NCBI GenBank assembly: GCA_947629675.1
Contig: CANREM010000004.1
Span: 36,949-100,948 of the forward strand
Length of the DNA: 64,000 bases
Direction of reading: 5' to 3'
Source: an uncultured Clostridia bacterium
Lineage (GTDB): Bacteria > Bacillota > Clostridia > Christensenellales > Borkfalkiaceae
Shown here: piece by piece, positions 46,049-55,951 of the stretch
How the letters are laid out: each line of letters opens with the position of its first letter
Position numbering within the stretch: position 1 is the first letter of the stretch
Made by a program: the position numbers and the translations under genes
Notes under the pieces: model-generated
Database searches by the model: none
Told to the model about the DNA's origin: nothing
What the model saw: the letters and a program-made list of their open reading frames with translations, nothing else

Positions 46049-47400
46049 GTTCCATCCGTTTCCCCAAAAATTTCATCCTCGGTGCCGCGACGGCGGCATA
46101 TCAGATCGAGGGCGGCAGATACGAAGGCGGCAAGTCGGAGAGCATCTGGGATAAGTTCTGCGAGATCCCAGGCAAGATCGACCGTGGCGAAACGGGCGAG
46201 GTCGCCTGCGACCACTTCCATAAATTCCGCGAGGACGTCGCCCTCATGAAGAGGATGCACCTCGAGGCATACCGCTTTTCCGTCTCGTGGCCGAGAGTGA
46301 TCAAAGACGGCGACGGCGAAGTGAATAGGGAGGGCATCGCCTTCTACGCTTCCCTCATTGACGAACTGCTCGCCGCGGGGATCGAACCCGTCCTCACCCT
46401 CTACCATTGGGACCTTCCGCACGCACTGCAGCTGAAGGGCGGCTGGCAAAATCCCGAAAGCGCGAAGTGGTATCTCCGCTATGCGGAAGTCCTCTTCGAC
46501 GCCTTCCGCGGGAAGGTCAAACGCTGGATCACCTTCAACGAACCGTTTGTCTTTACCGACTTCGGCTATGTGACAGGCTCCTTCCCTCCGGGGATCAAGG
46601 GGGACTATCTGGGCAAGCACATCGCCGCGCACAACGTCCTGAAGGCCCACGGCATGGCGGTCAGGCTCTTCCGCGAGAAGAAGATGGAGGGAGAGATCGG
46701 CATCACCCTCGACTACGCCTACAACTGTCCCATCGACGATTCCCCCGAGAACGTGCAGGCCGCCGCGCTTGCCAACGAGTTCTGGGCGGGATGGTTCTAT
46801 GAACCCATCGTGTTCGGTCACTACCCCGAGCGCGCCCTGAAGTGGTTTCAGACCCACGGCGTCGCGCCCGTCATCCGGGAGGGCGACATGCAGCTCATCG
46901 CCGAGCCGATCGACTTTTTGGGCATCAACCACTATTTCTGCAACTATGTGGAGGCGGATAAGAGCAACACCCGCGAGGGCACCCGCCTTGTCTATCCTCC
47001 CCGCAACCAAAACGATATGGGTTGGGCGATCACCGAGGACGGCTTCGAAGCCTTTCTCGGATACCTTAAAAAGACGCTCAAAGTCCCGCTGTATATCACA
47101 GAGAACGGAATTTCCTTGAACGACATCGTAAATCTTCATGGCGAGGTGCTTGACTTCGACAGGATCGACTATCTCGAAAGATACCTTTCCGTCCTTTCGA
47201 AGGCAATAGAAGATGGGCTGGATTGCCGTGGCTACTTCTATTGGAGCCTCATGGACAACATGGAGTGGGCGGCAGGGTACAAACCGCGCTTCGGGCTGAT
47301 CTATGTGGATTATCCCACCCAGACCCGCCTCATAAAGCGCAGCGGCGAATGGTACAAGAGCCTTATCGACGCAAAAAACGGCAACTCAATTCAAAGATAA
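46045..47400 (+). CDS. GH1 beta-glucosidase
   Basis: FPKNFILGAATAAYQIEGG; RWITFNEPFVFTDFGY; LYITENGIS; SLMDNMEWAAGYKPRFGLIYVDY. Confidence 0.96.
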   Translation: MSSIRFPKNFILGAATAAYQIEGGRYEGGKSESIWDKFCEIPGKIDRGETGEVACDHFHKFREDVALMKRMHLEAYRFSVSWPRVIKDGDGEVNREGIAFYASLIDELLAAGIEPVLTLYHWDLPHALQLKGGWQNPESAKWYLRYAEVLFDAFRGKVKRWITFNEPFVFTDFGYVTGSFPPGIKGDYLGKHIAAHNVLKAHGMAVRLFREKKMEGEIGITLDYAYNCPIDDSPENVQAAALANEFWAGWFYEPIVFGHYPERALKWFQTHGVAPVIREGDMQLIAEPIDFLGINHYFCNYVEADKSNTREGTRLVYPPRNQNDMGWAITEDGFEAFLGYLKKTLKVPLYITENGISLNDIVNLHGEVLDFDRIDYLERYLSVLSKAIEDGLDCRGYFYWSLMDNMEWAAGYKPRFGLIYVDYPTQTRLIKRSGEWYKSLIDAKNGNSIQR

Positions 47401-47426
47401 AAAAGATTTTATCGGGAGGTTTCATT

Positions 47427-50400
47427 ATGAAAAAAGTAGGCATCTTGCTGATCACGGTCATTTCTGCGATCTGCCTGTGCTTCGGGCTTGCCGCGTGCGG
47501 CAAGGGCGGGAATAAAAAAACGCCGCTTGCTGCCCCCGAGGATGTTGCCGTTGTAGGCGACACCTTAAGCTGGAGCGCGGTCGAAGGCGCGACGGCGGGC
47601 TACACCGTCAAGATCAATTCGGATGAGACGACCAAGGTCACCACGGGCACCACGCTCGACCTCACGACGGTCACGGGAAAGCTCCACGAAGGCTCCAACA
47701 CCCTCTCCGTCAAGGCGAATGCGACGGATGCGGCACTCGAGAGTCCCTACTCCGCCCAAAAAACTTACACATACACCCCTACGCCCGCTCAAAAACAGCC
47801 GCTCGCGACCCCTCAGAATGTGAAGGTGGAGGGCGACACGCTCAGCTGGAGCGCGGTCGAAGGCGCGACGGAGGGCTACACCGTCAAGATCAACGACAAT
47901 GAGTCCACCAAGGTCACCACGGGAACCACCCTCGACCTCACGACGGTCACGGCCCTGCTTCAAAAGGGCGCGAACACGCTTTCCGTCAAGGCGAATGCAA
48001 CGGAGGACGCGCTCGAGAGTGTGTATTCCGCCACGGCCACTTACACCTATACGCCTTCCGTTGAACAGGAAGCGGCGGACTACAAGAGCCTCGTTGAAGC
48101 CATCGGCTCCATCACGGGAAACAGCACCAAGGCAGATGCCGACGCCGTGAAGGCGGCGATCGACGCGGCGGAGACGAAGTACAACGGTCTCTCCGACGAG
48201 GCCAAGGCTCTACAGGACGTTGTGACCGCCAAGGTCTCCTTCGACGCCAAGAAGACGGCGTACGAGGGCACCATGTCCGCGGCAGAGGCTTTGCATACGA
48301 CGTTTGCAAACGCTGTCACCAAGGCAACCGCGACCATCACGGCGGCGGAAAGTCTCGAGACTTTGACGAGTGATAAGACAGCGGCAGACGCTGCCCACAC
48401 CGCCCTCACAACGCTCGCACAGGGCTTCGTGACGGATGAAGAGCGGGCCGCCTACGACAACATCGCGACCAAATTTAACGAATGGACGAAGGCCGTCAAC
48501 GACGAGAAGGACGCGCTCGAAGGCGTGCAGATCCCCACCCTCACCGACGACGCTTCCGCGGAAGAGATCATCGAGAAGGTGAACGCCGCCCTCGAAGGCT
48601 ACGACGCCCTTCCCGAATATGTGAAAAACGACAACAGCGTCAAGACGCTCCACGACGATCTTGTCGCCAAGAGATCGGCCGCCGAATCGCAGATCAAATC
48701 CACCGTCGACGCGCTCGTAGAGGAAATCGAGACCGCCTTGCAAAACAAGACGGAGGCGACCAAAGAAAACTACGAAGTCCTCACCGCTCTTCTAGCCCGC
48801 GTCGACGCCATTGCCGAAGGCACCTACGCCGCCGAGCTGTTCGAAGAGAGCGGAAAGGGCGAAGCACTTGCAGAGGCCATCGAGGCGATGGAGAGCAAGA
48901 TCGTCGAAGTGCTGAAGGATGAGATCGTCCTCTACAATAACGACAATAAAACAGACGGTGCGCGCATCGTTGTCATCCGCAAGTATGTGAATTTCAAGGG
49001 TGAAGGCATGCAGCTCACAACGCAGCCGACCGTGACTGCGACCGAGCAAGTTTCCAAAAAGAACGAGGAAGGGACGCTCACCGAGGGGGCGGCTACCGTT
49101 ACCCAGGCGACGGTTGTCTGGAACGAACAAAACGGGACCTATGTCATCACCATCCCGTTCACCCGCATCAGCCCCATCTTCAAGCAGGGAGAACCCGACG
49201 GGACCCCCGAAGTGAAAGAGGACGAGAACGCAAAAGTCGTCATCAGATATACGCTGTCGGGCGTGGAAGGCGTCAACGAGAGCGAGACGACCGTCACCGT
49301 GGGCTTGAATCCCAACGGCAATGAGGGCGTTTGCTACGACAACGAGCACGTATTCTTCAATAAAAACACCGAGGCACTCCAGGTTTATTGGGCAAATAAC
49401 GACTCGGAAAAGAATCTCTCCGTCTATGATGCGGAGGATATCGAGGGCACGGGAGCAGACTTCTACCCCACCGATCTTCCGCTCTTCAAGGTGACCGCCA
49501 ACGAGATCTCCTCGCTCGACGATCTTAAGACCCAGCTTGCCCAAAGAGACTATGTCGGAAAGACCGTGAATGTGAGGATCATCGCATGGCAGAAGTACGA
49601 AGTAAACAGCATCACGCGCTATTCTGCGATCAACGGCGGTTCCCTTTCCGATCAAATCGAAGTCCAGCCCACCGCGGAAGATCTCAAGCCGCGCCTCCCG
49701 CAGCCTTTGGAGGGGACGGTCACCCGCAATGACGGTTCCATTCTCCTCGTTCTTCCGGGGAATTGGGCTACAAGCATCGCAGCGGGCCTCGGCGAAGAGA
49801 TGACGGACGAGGAAGTCCGCGCTCTCATCGATATCCGCGTCACCGTGACGCTCGGGGAAAAGACGGAGAGCTTCACCGTACCCATGCCCACGACGGGCGA
49901 CACCGCTGTCTCCGCTCCGCTCATGAAGAAGAACATCTACACCCTCTTCGGCGATACCGCAGGGACGGGAGAACAGACCTACACCGTCAGCGTACAGCTC
50001 CTTCCCAAGGAGGGCACGGAGTATACCGACCGCCTTCGCGCATCCTATGAACTCAACGGGTCGAGACAACTCACGCTCGCCGTCTCCGAAGAGGACGCCA
50101 AGCTCACCTTCAACCCCGCTGTGGGCGAAACGCCTTGGAACCTTGGCTCGAACCCCGGGGAGGGGAATATCCAATATCGCTGGGAAGCCGTTGACGTAGA
50201 TTGTGCGGGTCTCCACGACGGTCTCCTCATCCATGTCTATAATGTCAACGACATAACCGATGTGCAGACTCATGACTTCTCCGCAGTGACCCCGTTTGCG
50301 ACCTTTAAGGCGACGAAGCGTGCCGACATCGCGTGGAGCGACCTTCTCGCGACCATCCGCACGGCATTGATCGACTACGTCGCAGGCCTCATCAAAGAGG

Positions 50401-51032
50401 AGAAGCAGAACGAGATCGTCTACGCCTACACCTTCGTGTTCGCAATGCAGATCGTGCCCACCGACGAAGCGGCGGCAGACGGCTACCTTGCCTCCGACCT
50501 CATTTTCGCAACGAAGAGCGAGCAGCGCGAGACTTGGCAGCATACCTTTGAGGAATCCGACTACAAGGCTACGAATGAGGCGCAGCTGAACTACACCAAA
50601 AACGACAACGGCGAATTCTTCGAATTCCTCCGCAGCGGCAAGGGCAACGGCTATGTGTTCACAGAATTCGGTGCCGATCATGTCGAAGTCAAATTCACGA
50701 AGGACGGCACGAACTACACCGCCTACCTCTTTGTGGAGACAGTGACGACGCAGGGCGAGGATGGGGTAGAAAAGTCCGAACAAAGGCTCAGAATGTATAA
50801 GAACTTACAGAAGGAAGGGACGGCTCTCGATTGCGACACGGTCACCAACGGCTACACGACCCTCGATGCATTCAACAATTGGGTCAAGACCGCCTACGGA
50901 CTCGAGACGTTCGACGTGAGAGGATGGACCCTTCAGACCCATGTCATCGTCAATGACGAGAGCGTTTGGCTCGTCAGCGGCGAATGGTCGCAGGAAGTTC
51001 TCTGCCCCGCTGCGGCAGGGGAAGACGCCTGA
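47427..51032 (+). CDS. Giant lipoprotein 1: two FN3-like repeats, helical region, C-terminal domain shared with lipoprotein 2
   Basis: Lipobox LAAC; APEDVAVVGDTLSWSAVEGATAGYTVKIN repeated; GNIQYRWE..VYNVNDITDVQTHDFS. Start at ATG 47427 after GGGAGG. Confidence 0.85.
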   Translation: MKKVGILLITVISAICLCFGLAACGKGGNKKTPLAAPEDVAVVGDTLSWSAVEGATAGYTVKINSDETTKVTTGTTLDLTTVTGKLHEGSNTLSVKANATDAALESPYSAQKTYTYTPTPAQKQPLATPQNVKVEGDTLSWSAVEGATEGYTVKINDNESTKVTTGTTLDLTTVTALLQKGANTLSVKANATEDALESVYSATATYTYTPSVEQEAADYKSLVEAIGSITGNSTKADADAVKAAIDAAETKYNGLSDEAKALQDVVTAKVSFDAKKTAYEGTMSAAEALHTTFANAVTKATATITAAESLETLTSDKTAADAAHTALTTLAQGFVTDEERAAYDNIATKFNEWTKAVNDEKDALEGVQIPTLTDDASAEEIIEKVNAALEGYDALPEYVKNDNSVKTLHDDLVAKRSAAESQIKSTVDALVEEIETALQNKTEATKENYEVLTALLARVDAIAEGTYAAELFEESGKGEALAEAIEAMESKIVEVLKDEIVLYNNDNKTDGARIVVIRKYVNFKGEGMQLTTQPTVTATEQVSKKNEEGTLTEGAATVTQATVVWNEQNGTYVITIPFTRISPIFKQGEPDGTPEVKEDENAKVVIRYTLSGVEGVNESETTVTVGLNPNGNEGVCYDNEHVFFNKNTEALQVYWANNDSEKNLSVYDAEDIEGTGADFYPTDLPLFKVTANEISSLDDLKTQLAQRDYVGKTVNVRIIAWQKYEVNSITRYSAINGGSLSDQIEVQPTAEDLKPRLPQPLEGTVTRNDGSILLVLPGNWATSIAAGLGEEMTDEEVRALIDIRVTVTLGEKTESFTVPMPTTGDTAVSAPLMKKNIYTLFGDTAGTGEQTYTVSVQLLPKEGTEYTDRLRASYELNGSRQLTLAVSEEDAKLTFNPAVGETPWNLGSNPGEGNIQYRWEAVDVDCAGLHDGLLIHVYNVNDITDVQTHDFSAVTPFATFKATKRADIAWSDLLATIRTALIDYVAGLIKEEKQNEIVYAYTFVFAMQIVPTDEAAADGYLASDLIFATKSEQRETWQHTFEESDYKATNEAQLNYTKNDNGEFFEFLRSGKGNGYVFTEFGADHVEVKFTKDGTNYTAYLFVETVTTQGEDGVEKSEQRLRMYKNLQKEGTALDCDTVTNGYTTLDAFNNWVKTAYGLETFDVRGWTLQTHVIVNDESVWLVSGEWSQEVLCPAAAGEDA

Positions 51033-51060
51033 CGACGATAAAACCCAAAAAACATCGATA

Positions 51061-51090
51061 TGCCTCCCTCTTTTCGAAGAGGGGGGCATG
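51061..51090 (+). other. Intergenic hairpin between giant lipoprotein genes
   Basis: GCCTCCCTCT-tttcg-AAGAGGGGGGC. Confidence 0.75.
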
Positions 51091-51137
51091 CCGATAAAAA
51101 AAATGACAACAAGTTCAATATGATAAGGGGGAAAATC

Positions 51138-54100
51138 ATGAAAAAACTTCGTTTCACCTTTTTGGCTCTCATCTCTGTGATTTGCCTTGCATTCGGCCTC
51201 TCCGCTTGCTCCTTAATGGAGCCGAAGACCCGTCTCGCTCCGCCCACGGATGTGGCCGTTGAAGGCGACACCTTAAGCTGGAAAGCGGTCGAGGGCGCAA
51301 CTGCGGGCTACACCGTCAAGATCAACGCCGATGAATCGACGCAAGTCATAGGCGGCACTTCGCTCGACCTCAAGACGGTCACAGGGAAGCTCAAGGAGGG
51401 ATCCAACACCCTCGCCGTCAAGGCCAATGAATCGGAGACGGGCTTTGAGAGCGCGTACTCCGCCGTCGTGACCTATACATACGACCCCGCCACCCTTCCG
51501 CCCGCACATACGCACACGCCCGTAGAGCATAAGGCACAGGACGCCACCTGCGAAGAGGACGGCAATTCCGCCTATTGGTCCTGCGAGGGCTGCGGGAAGT
51601 TCTTCTCCGACGCCAAGTGCGAACACGAAGTCGCCAAAGACAGCTGGGTACTCAAAGCCCTCGGCCACGATTACGGCGACCCCGAATGGACTTGGGAAGA
51701 GGCGGAAGGCGGCTTTACCGCGAGCGCAAAATTCGTTTGCGAACATGATGCACAGCACATCGTGACGGAGAATGCGCAGGTCAAGCTCACCGGCACACAG
51801 GAAGCCACCTGCGAGATCGCGGGCAAGACGACCTACTCTGCGACCGTTACCTTCGATGAAGAGCAATACACGGATACGAAGGAAGTGGAGATCCCCGCCA
51901 CGGGCCACGCCTACGGCGACCCCGAATGGACTTGGGAAGCGGACTTCTCCAAGGCCACGGCGAAATTCACCTGCGCCAACGATGCCACCCATGTCGAGAC
52001 TGTAGTGGCGACCGGCGACGCAATCACCCAAACCGAGAAGCAGACGGGCTGCACGAAGGACATCGTCTACACCGCAAAAGTCACCTTCGAAGAGGAGGAC
52101 TACACGGACAGCAAGACCAAGACCCTCGAGGGCCAGCACTCCCTCGGCGAATGGGAGGCAGAAGTCCCCGCCACCTGCACGACTCCCGGCACCAAGGGCC
52201 ACTACACTTGCAGCGAATGCGGACTTTACTTTGACGAGGACGGATCCACCCAGATCGAAGACCTTACGATCAACATCGACCCCGATGCCCACGACCTTAT
52301 CGAGGTCGGAGCGAAACAGCCTACCTGCACCGAAGACGGTTGGGAAGCATATCAGAAGTGCCAGCGCGAGGGCTGCGATTATGTGGAAGAACATCAAACC
52401 CTTCCCGCCACGGGCCACAGCTATAGCGAAGCGGAATGGACTTGGACGGAGAGCGGGGACAGCTTTACCGTTAAGGCGACCTTCAAGTGCAGTGTGTGCG
52501 GCGAAGGTGAAGAGACCGTAGACGTGACGGACATCACGAGCAAGAGAACGGCCGAACCCACCTGTGCTGATAAAGGTACCCTGACCTACACCGCGACCGT
52601 TGAATTCAAAGGAAATTCCTATACGGACACGCATGATGTGGATATTCCCGCCACTGGAGAGCACGACTATGTAGGGCAGGGATGGGTAACGGACGGCACA
52701 CACCATTGGCATGAATGCAAAGTCTGCGGCACGCCCGATGAAAAGGTCGAGCATACCTACAGCACCCCCAACAAAGATGCGAATCAGCACTGGAATGAGT
52801 GCGTCTGCGGCAAGAAGAGCGATGTAGCCGATCACCAATATGACACCCCCAAGCACGACACGCAAAATCACTGGAACGAATGCTCCTGCGGTGCAAGAAG
52901 CGGCGAAACGCAGCATACATTTAATGTTCTTAAACATGACCCGCAGCATCACTGGTATGAATGTGACTGCGGCGAAAAGAGCAGTGAAGAATTTGCGCAC
53001 ACTTCCGAGAAGGGCTATCAGCACGATAGCACAAACCACTGGAAGGAATGCGATACCTGCCATGAGCAATTCGATAAAGCCGTACACGACAGCGATGTCA
53101 CGCTCGACAGCGTGGACGCGACTTGCACCCAAAAGGGCAAGACGGAAGGAAAGAAGTGTTCTGTCTGCGGAGAAATAACCAAAGCGCAGCAGGAGACCGA
53201 TATGCTCAAACACTTGCTCACCATCCATGAGGAAGAGACCCTCGATTCCTGCACCGAAGAAGGGCATCTCGCTTACTGGCAATGCGATTCTTGCAAACAG
53301 TATTTCAAAGATGACCAAGGAAACGAGAAATACAATGAGAACGAATGGGTGAAGCACGCCAAGGGCCACGACATGGGGGATAAGGTCGAGAAGAAACAGC
53401 CTACTTGCGAGGAAGACGGTAACGAGGAATACTATCATTGCAGACGTTGCGATAAGTACTTCAAAGACGCAAACGGCGGCGAGGAATACAGTCAGGGCAA
53501 GCCCGTCCTTGAAAAGCTCAACCATCAAAATGCCCAAAAGACGGAGGCCGTAGAGGCAGGCGTCGAAAAAGAGGGCAACGACGCTTATTGGTACTGCGAA
53601 GATTGCGGGACCTATTTCAAGGATGAAAAGGGCGTCCGTGGCGACAAGCTCGAAAATAACGAAGCTCCCACCATTCCCGCCATTGTGATAACGCAAATCG
53701 ACAAATACGAGACCTATATTTCAAACAACGATTATGGTATAGAAGAAAAGTATCCGAATGGGCAGAGCATTTACTACATTTTCCGCATTTTCCGCGATGC
53801 TGATGGAACGGCATGGAAAATTCCTCAGGAGAAGCTGATTTCCACGCTTACCATAGATGGAAAGGACGCAAAGGCGAATGTGGAAATCACAGAGCGTGAG
53901 GATAACCAATATGTGTTTGCTGTCTCCGTTGATAGGCCTACGGATGATGGGAGGACAATTTCTTATCAACTTTACGGTGAAAAGGAACAGACGACCGTTA
54001 AACTTACATTTAAGGGGGACAACTTCTGGTTTGCCAGTGACGGAACAAAGACGAATCGAGCCTATAACGATCAAGGAAAGGTATTGGGCACTGCTGCCGG

Positions 54101-55847
54101 AGCCGCAACCACGGCTGAGGCTCCTGTTCTCTTCGATATCTATGCCCAGGGCGATGTTATAGTTGAAAACTTCGGTGATAAAGCTGTAGAGCTTAAAGGC
54201 ATGCCTATTCTGAGTGGCGTAAATAGGGAAGATGTCAATACATTCACAGGACTTGCGGCTCAGCTTTTGTTGAATAAAGTGCTTCAAGAGAATGAAGAGG
54301 AACTTTCTATTGTGATCGTCGGCTATCATCGTTGGGAAGATGAAGCAGGACAGTCAACTGTTTATACACTCGTGAACAGCGCAGCGGTTTCCGACGTTTT
54401 GACAGTCAGTGCGGACGATGCAAGACTTATTTGCAATCCCGGAGACAGCTGGCATCTCGGCGAGCCAAATGGCAATATTCAATATCGTTGGGAAGTATTT
54501 GAAGATAACAGCGGCATGCAAGAAGGCGCATATATCTATATTTACAACGCTAACGATGTCGACGATGCTCAGACACATGATTTCTCGCAAGATAAGCCTT
54601 TTGCACAGTACAAGATACAAGCCAAAGGTGATATTAGTCAAAAAACTCTCGATCAAGCGATTGATGCAGCATGGCTTGCATATGCGCAGGAGAACAAAGG
54701 AGGGATATTTGTTACCAAATATAAATTCGTCTTTGCTATGCGCACAGAGCCAACTGAAGACGCGATCGCAAAAGGATTTCTTCCTTCCATGCTTGTCTAT
54801 GCGGATAGCAATGGCTCGCGCGATGTCAGGGAATATGATCTTGCCAGTCAAATCAGTAGTGAGAGTGGGATCTTCGATTTGGGCATTTGGGACAATGCTC
54901 CCCATAACTTCTCACTTATCACAGTGGCTAACATTACAAATTGGCTCACCTCTTTCAATGCGCGGTTGGAAGAATTCGGGCTACAGGATGAGTATGTAAT
55001 CAACTCGGACAATGTAGAGAACTATTTTGAAATCGAAATCTCTACCAAAGAAAAGACGGAAGAGGGCTACGAACGCATCAATTACGAGTTTTCAATTCGC
55101 GCTCCGTTCAAGAATCAAGGATATAGTTTCGACGCATTTGTCGCTGCAATGACGAAGGATTACTTCGTCAAGAATCCGGATGCCGATAAAGAAGGCGAAG
55201 GCGACTTGTTCAAGTTTGAGCTATATTTGAGCATTGTTCTCAAAGAAAAAATCAATGGAGAAGCTAACAAGCTTCTGCAATATTTCCGCGCGTCCGACAA
55301 GAAACTTGTGGCAGCAGGAACAGACAATATCTATCAGAGCCACACCTTCAAAAAGGCAGATGTCACCGCCTATAACAATCCGCAGGTCTGTTTTGATGGC
55401 AATCATAACATGGCTTTCTTCCGCGATCCCGAAGGGACGGACGCAAAGAAGGGTGAAGTGTTCCTAACATATCATGTTGATTATGTCCTTCTTAAAATCG
55501 AAAAAGACGGTACAACGCTAAACCTTGCGTTCTACTATGAGGACGGCGTTTCCAAGCTTTACCGTTTGGACGAAGATGGGCAGCCCATGAAGGATAAGGT
55601 ATTCGAAACGGGTGATCTCAATTCGAATCAGAGCTTCTATAATACATCAGATTCTTGGTGTACGCCTGGCGATTTCAACCAATTCATCAATCAGCTGTTC
55701 AGCGATGTATTCACTGAAGAAGTCGGCAAGTTTGATGTGGCAGATGGATGGGTACTGAAAACACAGATCATCGTGAGCAAAGAAAACAAAGATTGCATGT
55801 GGTTAAATAGCGGCGAGTGGTCCGAGGGCGTCACCTATAACGCCTGA
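51138..55847 (+). CDS. Giant lipoprotein 2: FN3-like domain, CxxC repeat modules, C-terminal domain shared with lipoprotein 1
   Basis: Lipobox LSAC; APPTDVAVEGDTLSWKAVEGATAGYTVKIN; repeated YWxCxxCxKFFxD modules; GNIQYRWE..IYNANDVDDAQTHDFS. Confidence 0.85.
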   Translation: MKKLRFTFLALISVICLAFGLSACSLMEPKTRLAPPTDVAVEGDTLSWKAVEGATAGYTVKINADESTQVIGGTSLDLKTVTGKLKEGSNTLAVKANESETGFESAYSAVVTYTYDPATLPPAHTHTPVEHKAQDATCEEDGNSAYWSCEGCGKFFSDAKCEHEVAKDSWVLKALGHDYGDPEWTWEEAEGGFTASAKFVCEHDAQHIVTENAQVKLTGTQEATCEIAGKTTYSATVTFDEEQYTDTKEVEIPATGHAYGDPEWTWEADFSKATAKFTCANDATHVETVVATGDAITQTEKQTGCTKDIVYTAKVTFEEEDYTDSKTKTLEGQHSLGEWEAEVPATCTTPGTKGHYTCSECGLYFDEDGSTQIEDLTINIDPDAHDLIEVGAKQPTCTEDGWEAYQKCQREGCDYVEEHQTLPATGHSYSEAEWTWTESGDSFTVKATFKCSVCGEGEETVDVTDITSKRTAEPTCADKGTLTYTATVEFKGNSYTDTHDVDIPATGEHDYVGQGWVTDGTHHWHECKVCGTPDEKVEHTYSTPNKDANQHWNECVCGKKSDVADHQYDTPKHDTQNHWNECSCGARSGETQHTFNVLKHDPQHHWYECDCGEKSSEEFAHTSEKGYQHDSTNHWKECDTCHEQFDKAVHDSDVTLDSVDATCTQKGKTEGKKCSVCGEITKAQQETDMLKHLLTIHEEETLDSCTEEGHLAYWQCDSCKQYFKDDQGNEKYNENEWVKHAKGHDMGDKVEKKQPTCEEDGNEEYYHCRRCDKYFKDANGGEEYSQGKPVLEKLNHQNAQKTEAVEAGVEKEGNDAYWYCEDCGTYFKDEKGVRGDKLENNEAPTIPAIVITQIDKYETYISNNDYGIEEKYPNGQSIYYIFRIFRDADGTAWKIPQEKLISTLTIDGKDAKANVEITEREDNQYVFAVSVDRPTDDGRTISYQLYGEKEQTTVKLTFKGDNFWFASDGTKTNRAYNDQGKVLGTAAGAATTAEAPVLFDIYAQGDVIVENFGDKAVELKGMPILSGVNREDVNTFTGLAAQLLLNKVLQENEEELSIVIVGYHRWEDEAGQSTVYTLVNSAAVSDVLTVSADDARLICNPGDSWHLGEPNGNIQYRWEVFEDNSGMQEGAYIYIYNANDVDDAQTHDFSQDKPFAQYKIQAKGDISQKTLDQAIDAAWLAYAQENKGGIFVTKYKFVFAMRTEPTEDAIAKGFLPSMLVYADSNGSRDVREYDLASQISSESGIFDLGIWDNAPHNFSLITVANITNWLTSFNARLEEFGLQDEYVINSDNVENYFEIEISTKEKTEEGYERINYEFSIRAPFKNQGYSFDAFVAAMTKDYFVKNPDADKEGEGDLFKFELYLSIVLKEKINGEANKLLQYFRASDKKLVAAGTDNIYQSHTFKKADVTAYNNPQVCFDGNHNMAFFRDPEGTDAKKGEVFLTYHVDYVLLKIEKDGTTLNLAFYYEDGVSKLYRLDEDGQPMKDKVFETGDLNSNQSFYNTSDSWCTPGDFNQFINQLFSDVFTEEVGKFDVADGWVLKTQIIVSKENKDCMWLNSGEWSEGVTYNA

Positions 55848-55865
55848 CCGATAACACAAGCACAT

Positions 55866-55900
55866 GTTCCCTGCGGAGGCACTGCCTCCGCAGGGGGAAC
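55866..55900 (+). other. Strong intergenic hairpin without U-tract
   Basis: GTTCCCTGCGGAGGCA-CTGCCTCCGCAGGGGGAAC. Confidence 0.85.
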
Positions 55901-55951
55901 AGTCATCCGAAAAGGAAAAGTAAGAAAGCAACTTTCAAGTAAGGAACGGGA

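Noticed and set aside
48792-50783. 663-aa minus-strand ORF antisense to giant lipoprotein 1
   Set aside because: Same mirror-frame pattern; the sense ORF has lipobox, repeats and a paralogue.
51273-53696. 807-aa hydrophobic-looking minus-strand ORF
   Set aside because: Antisense of the CxxC repeat modules; apparent hydrophobicity comes from complementing acidic/charged codons.
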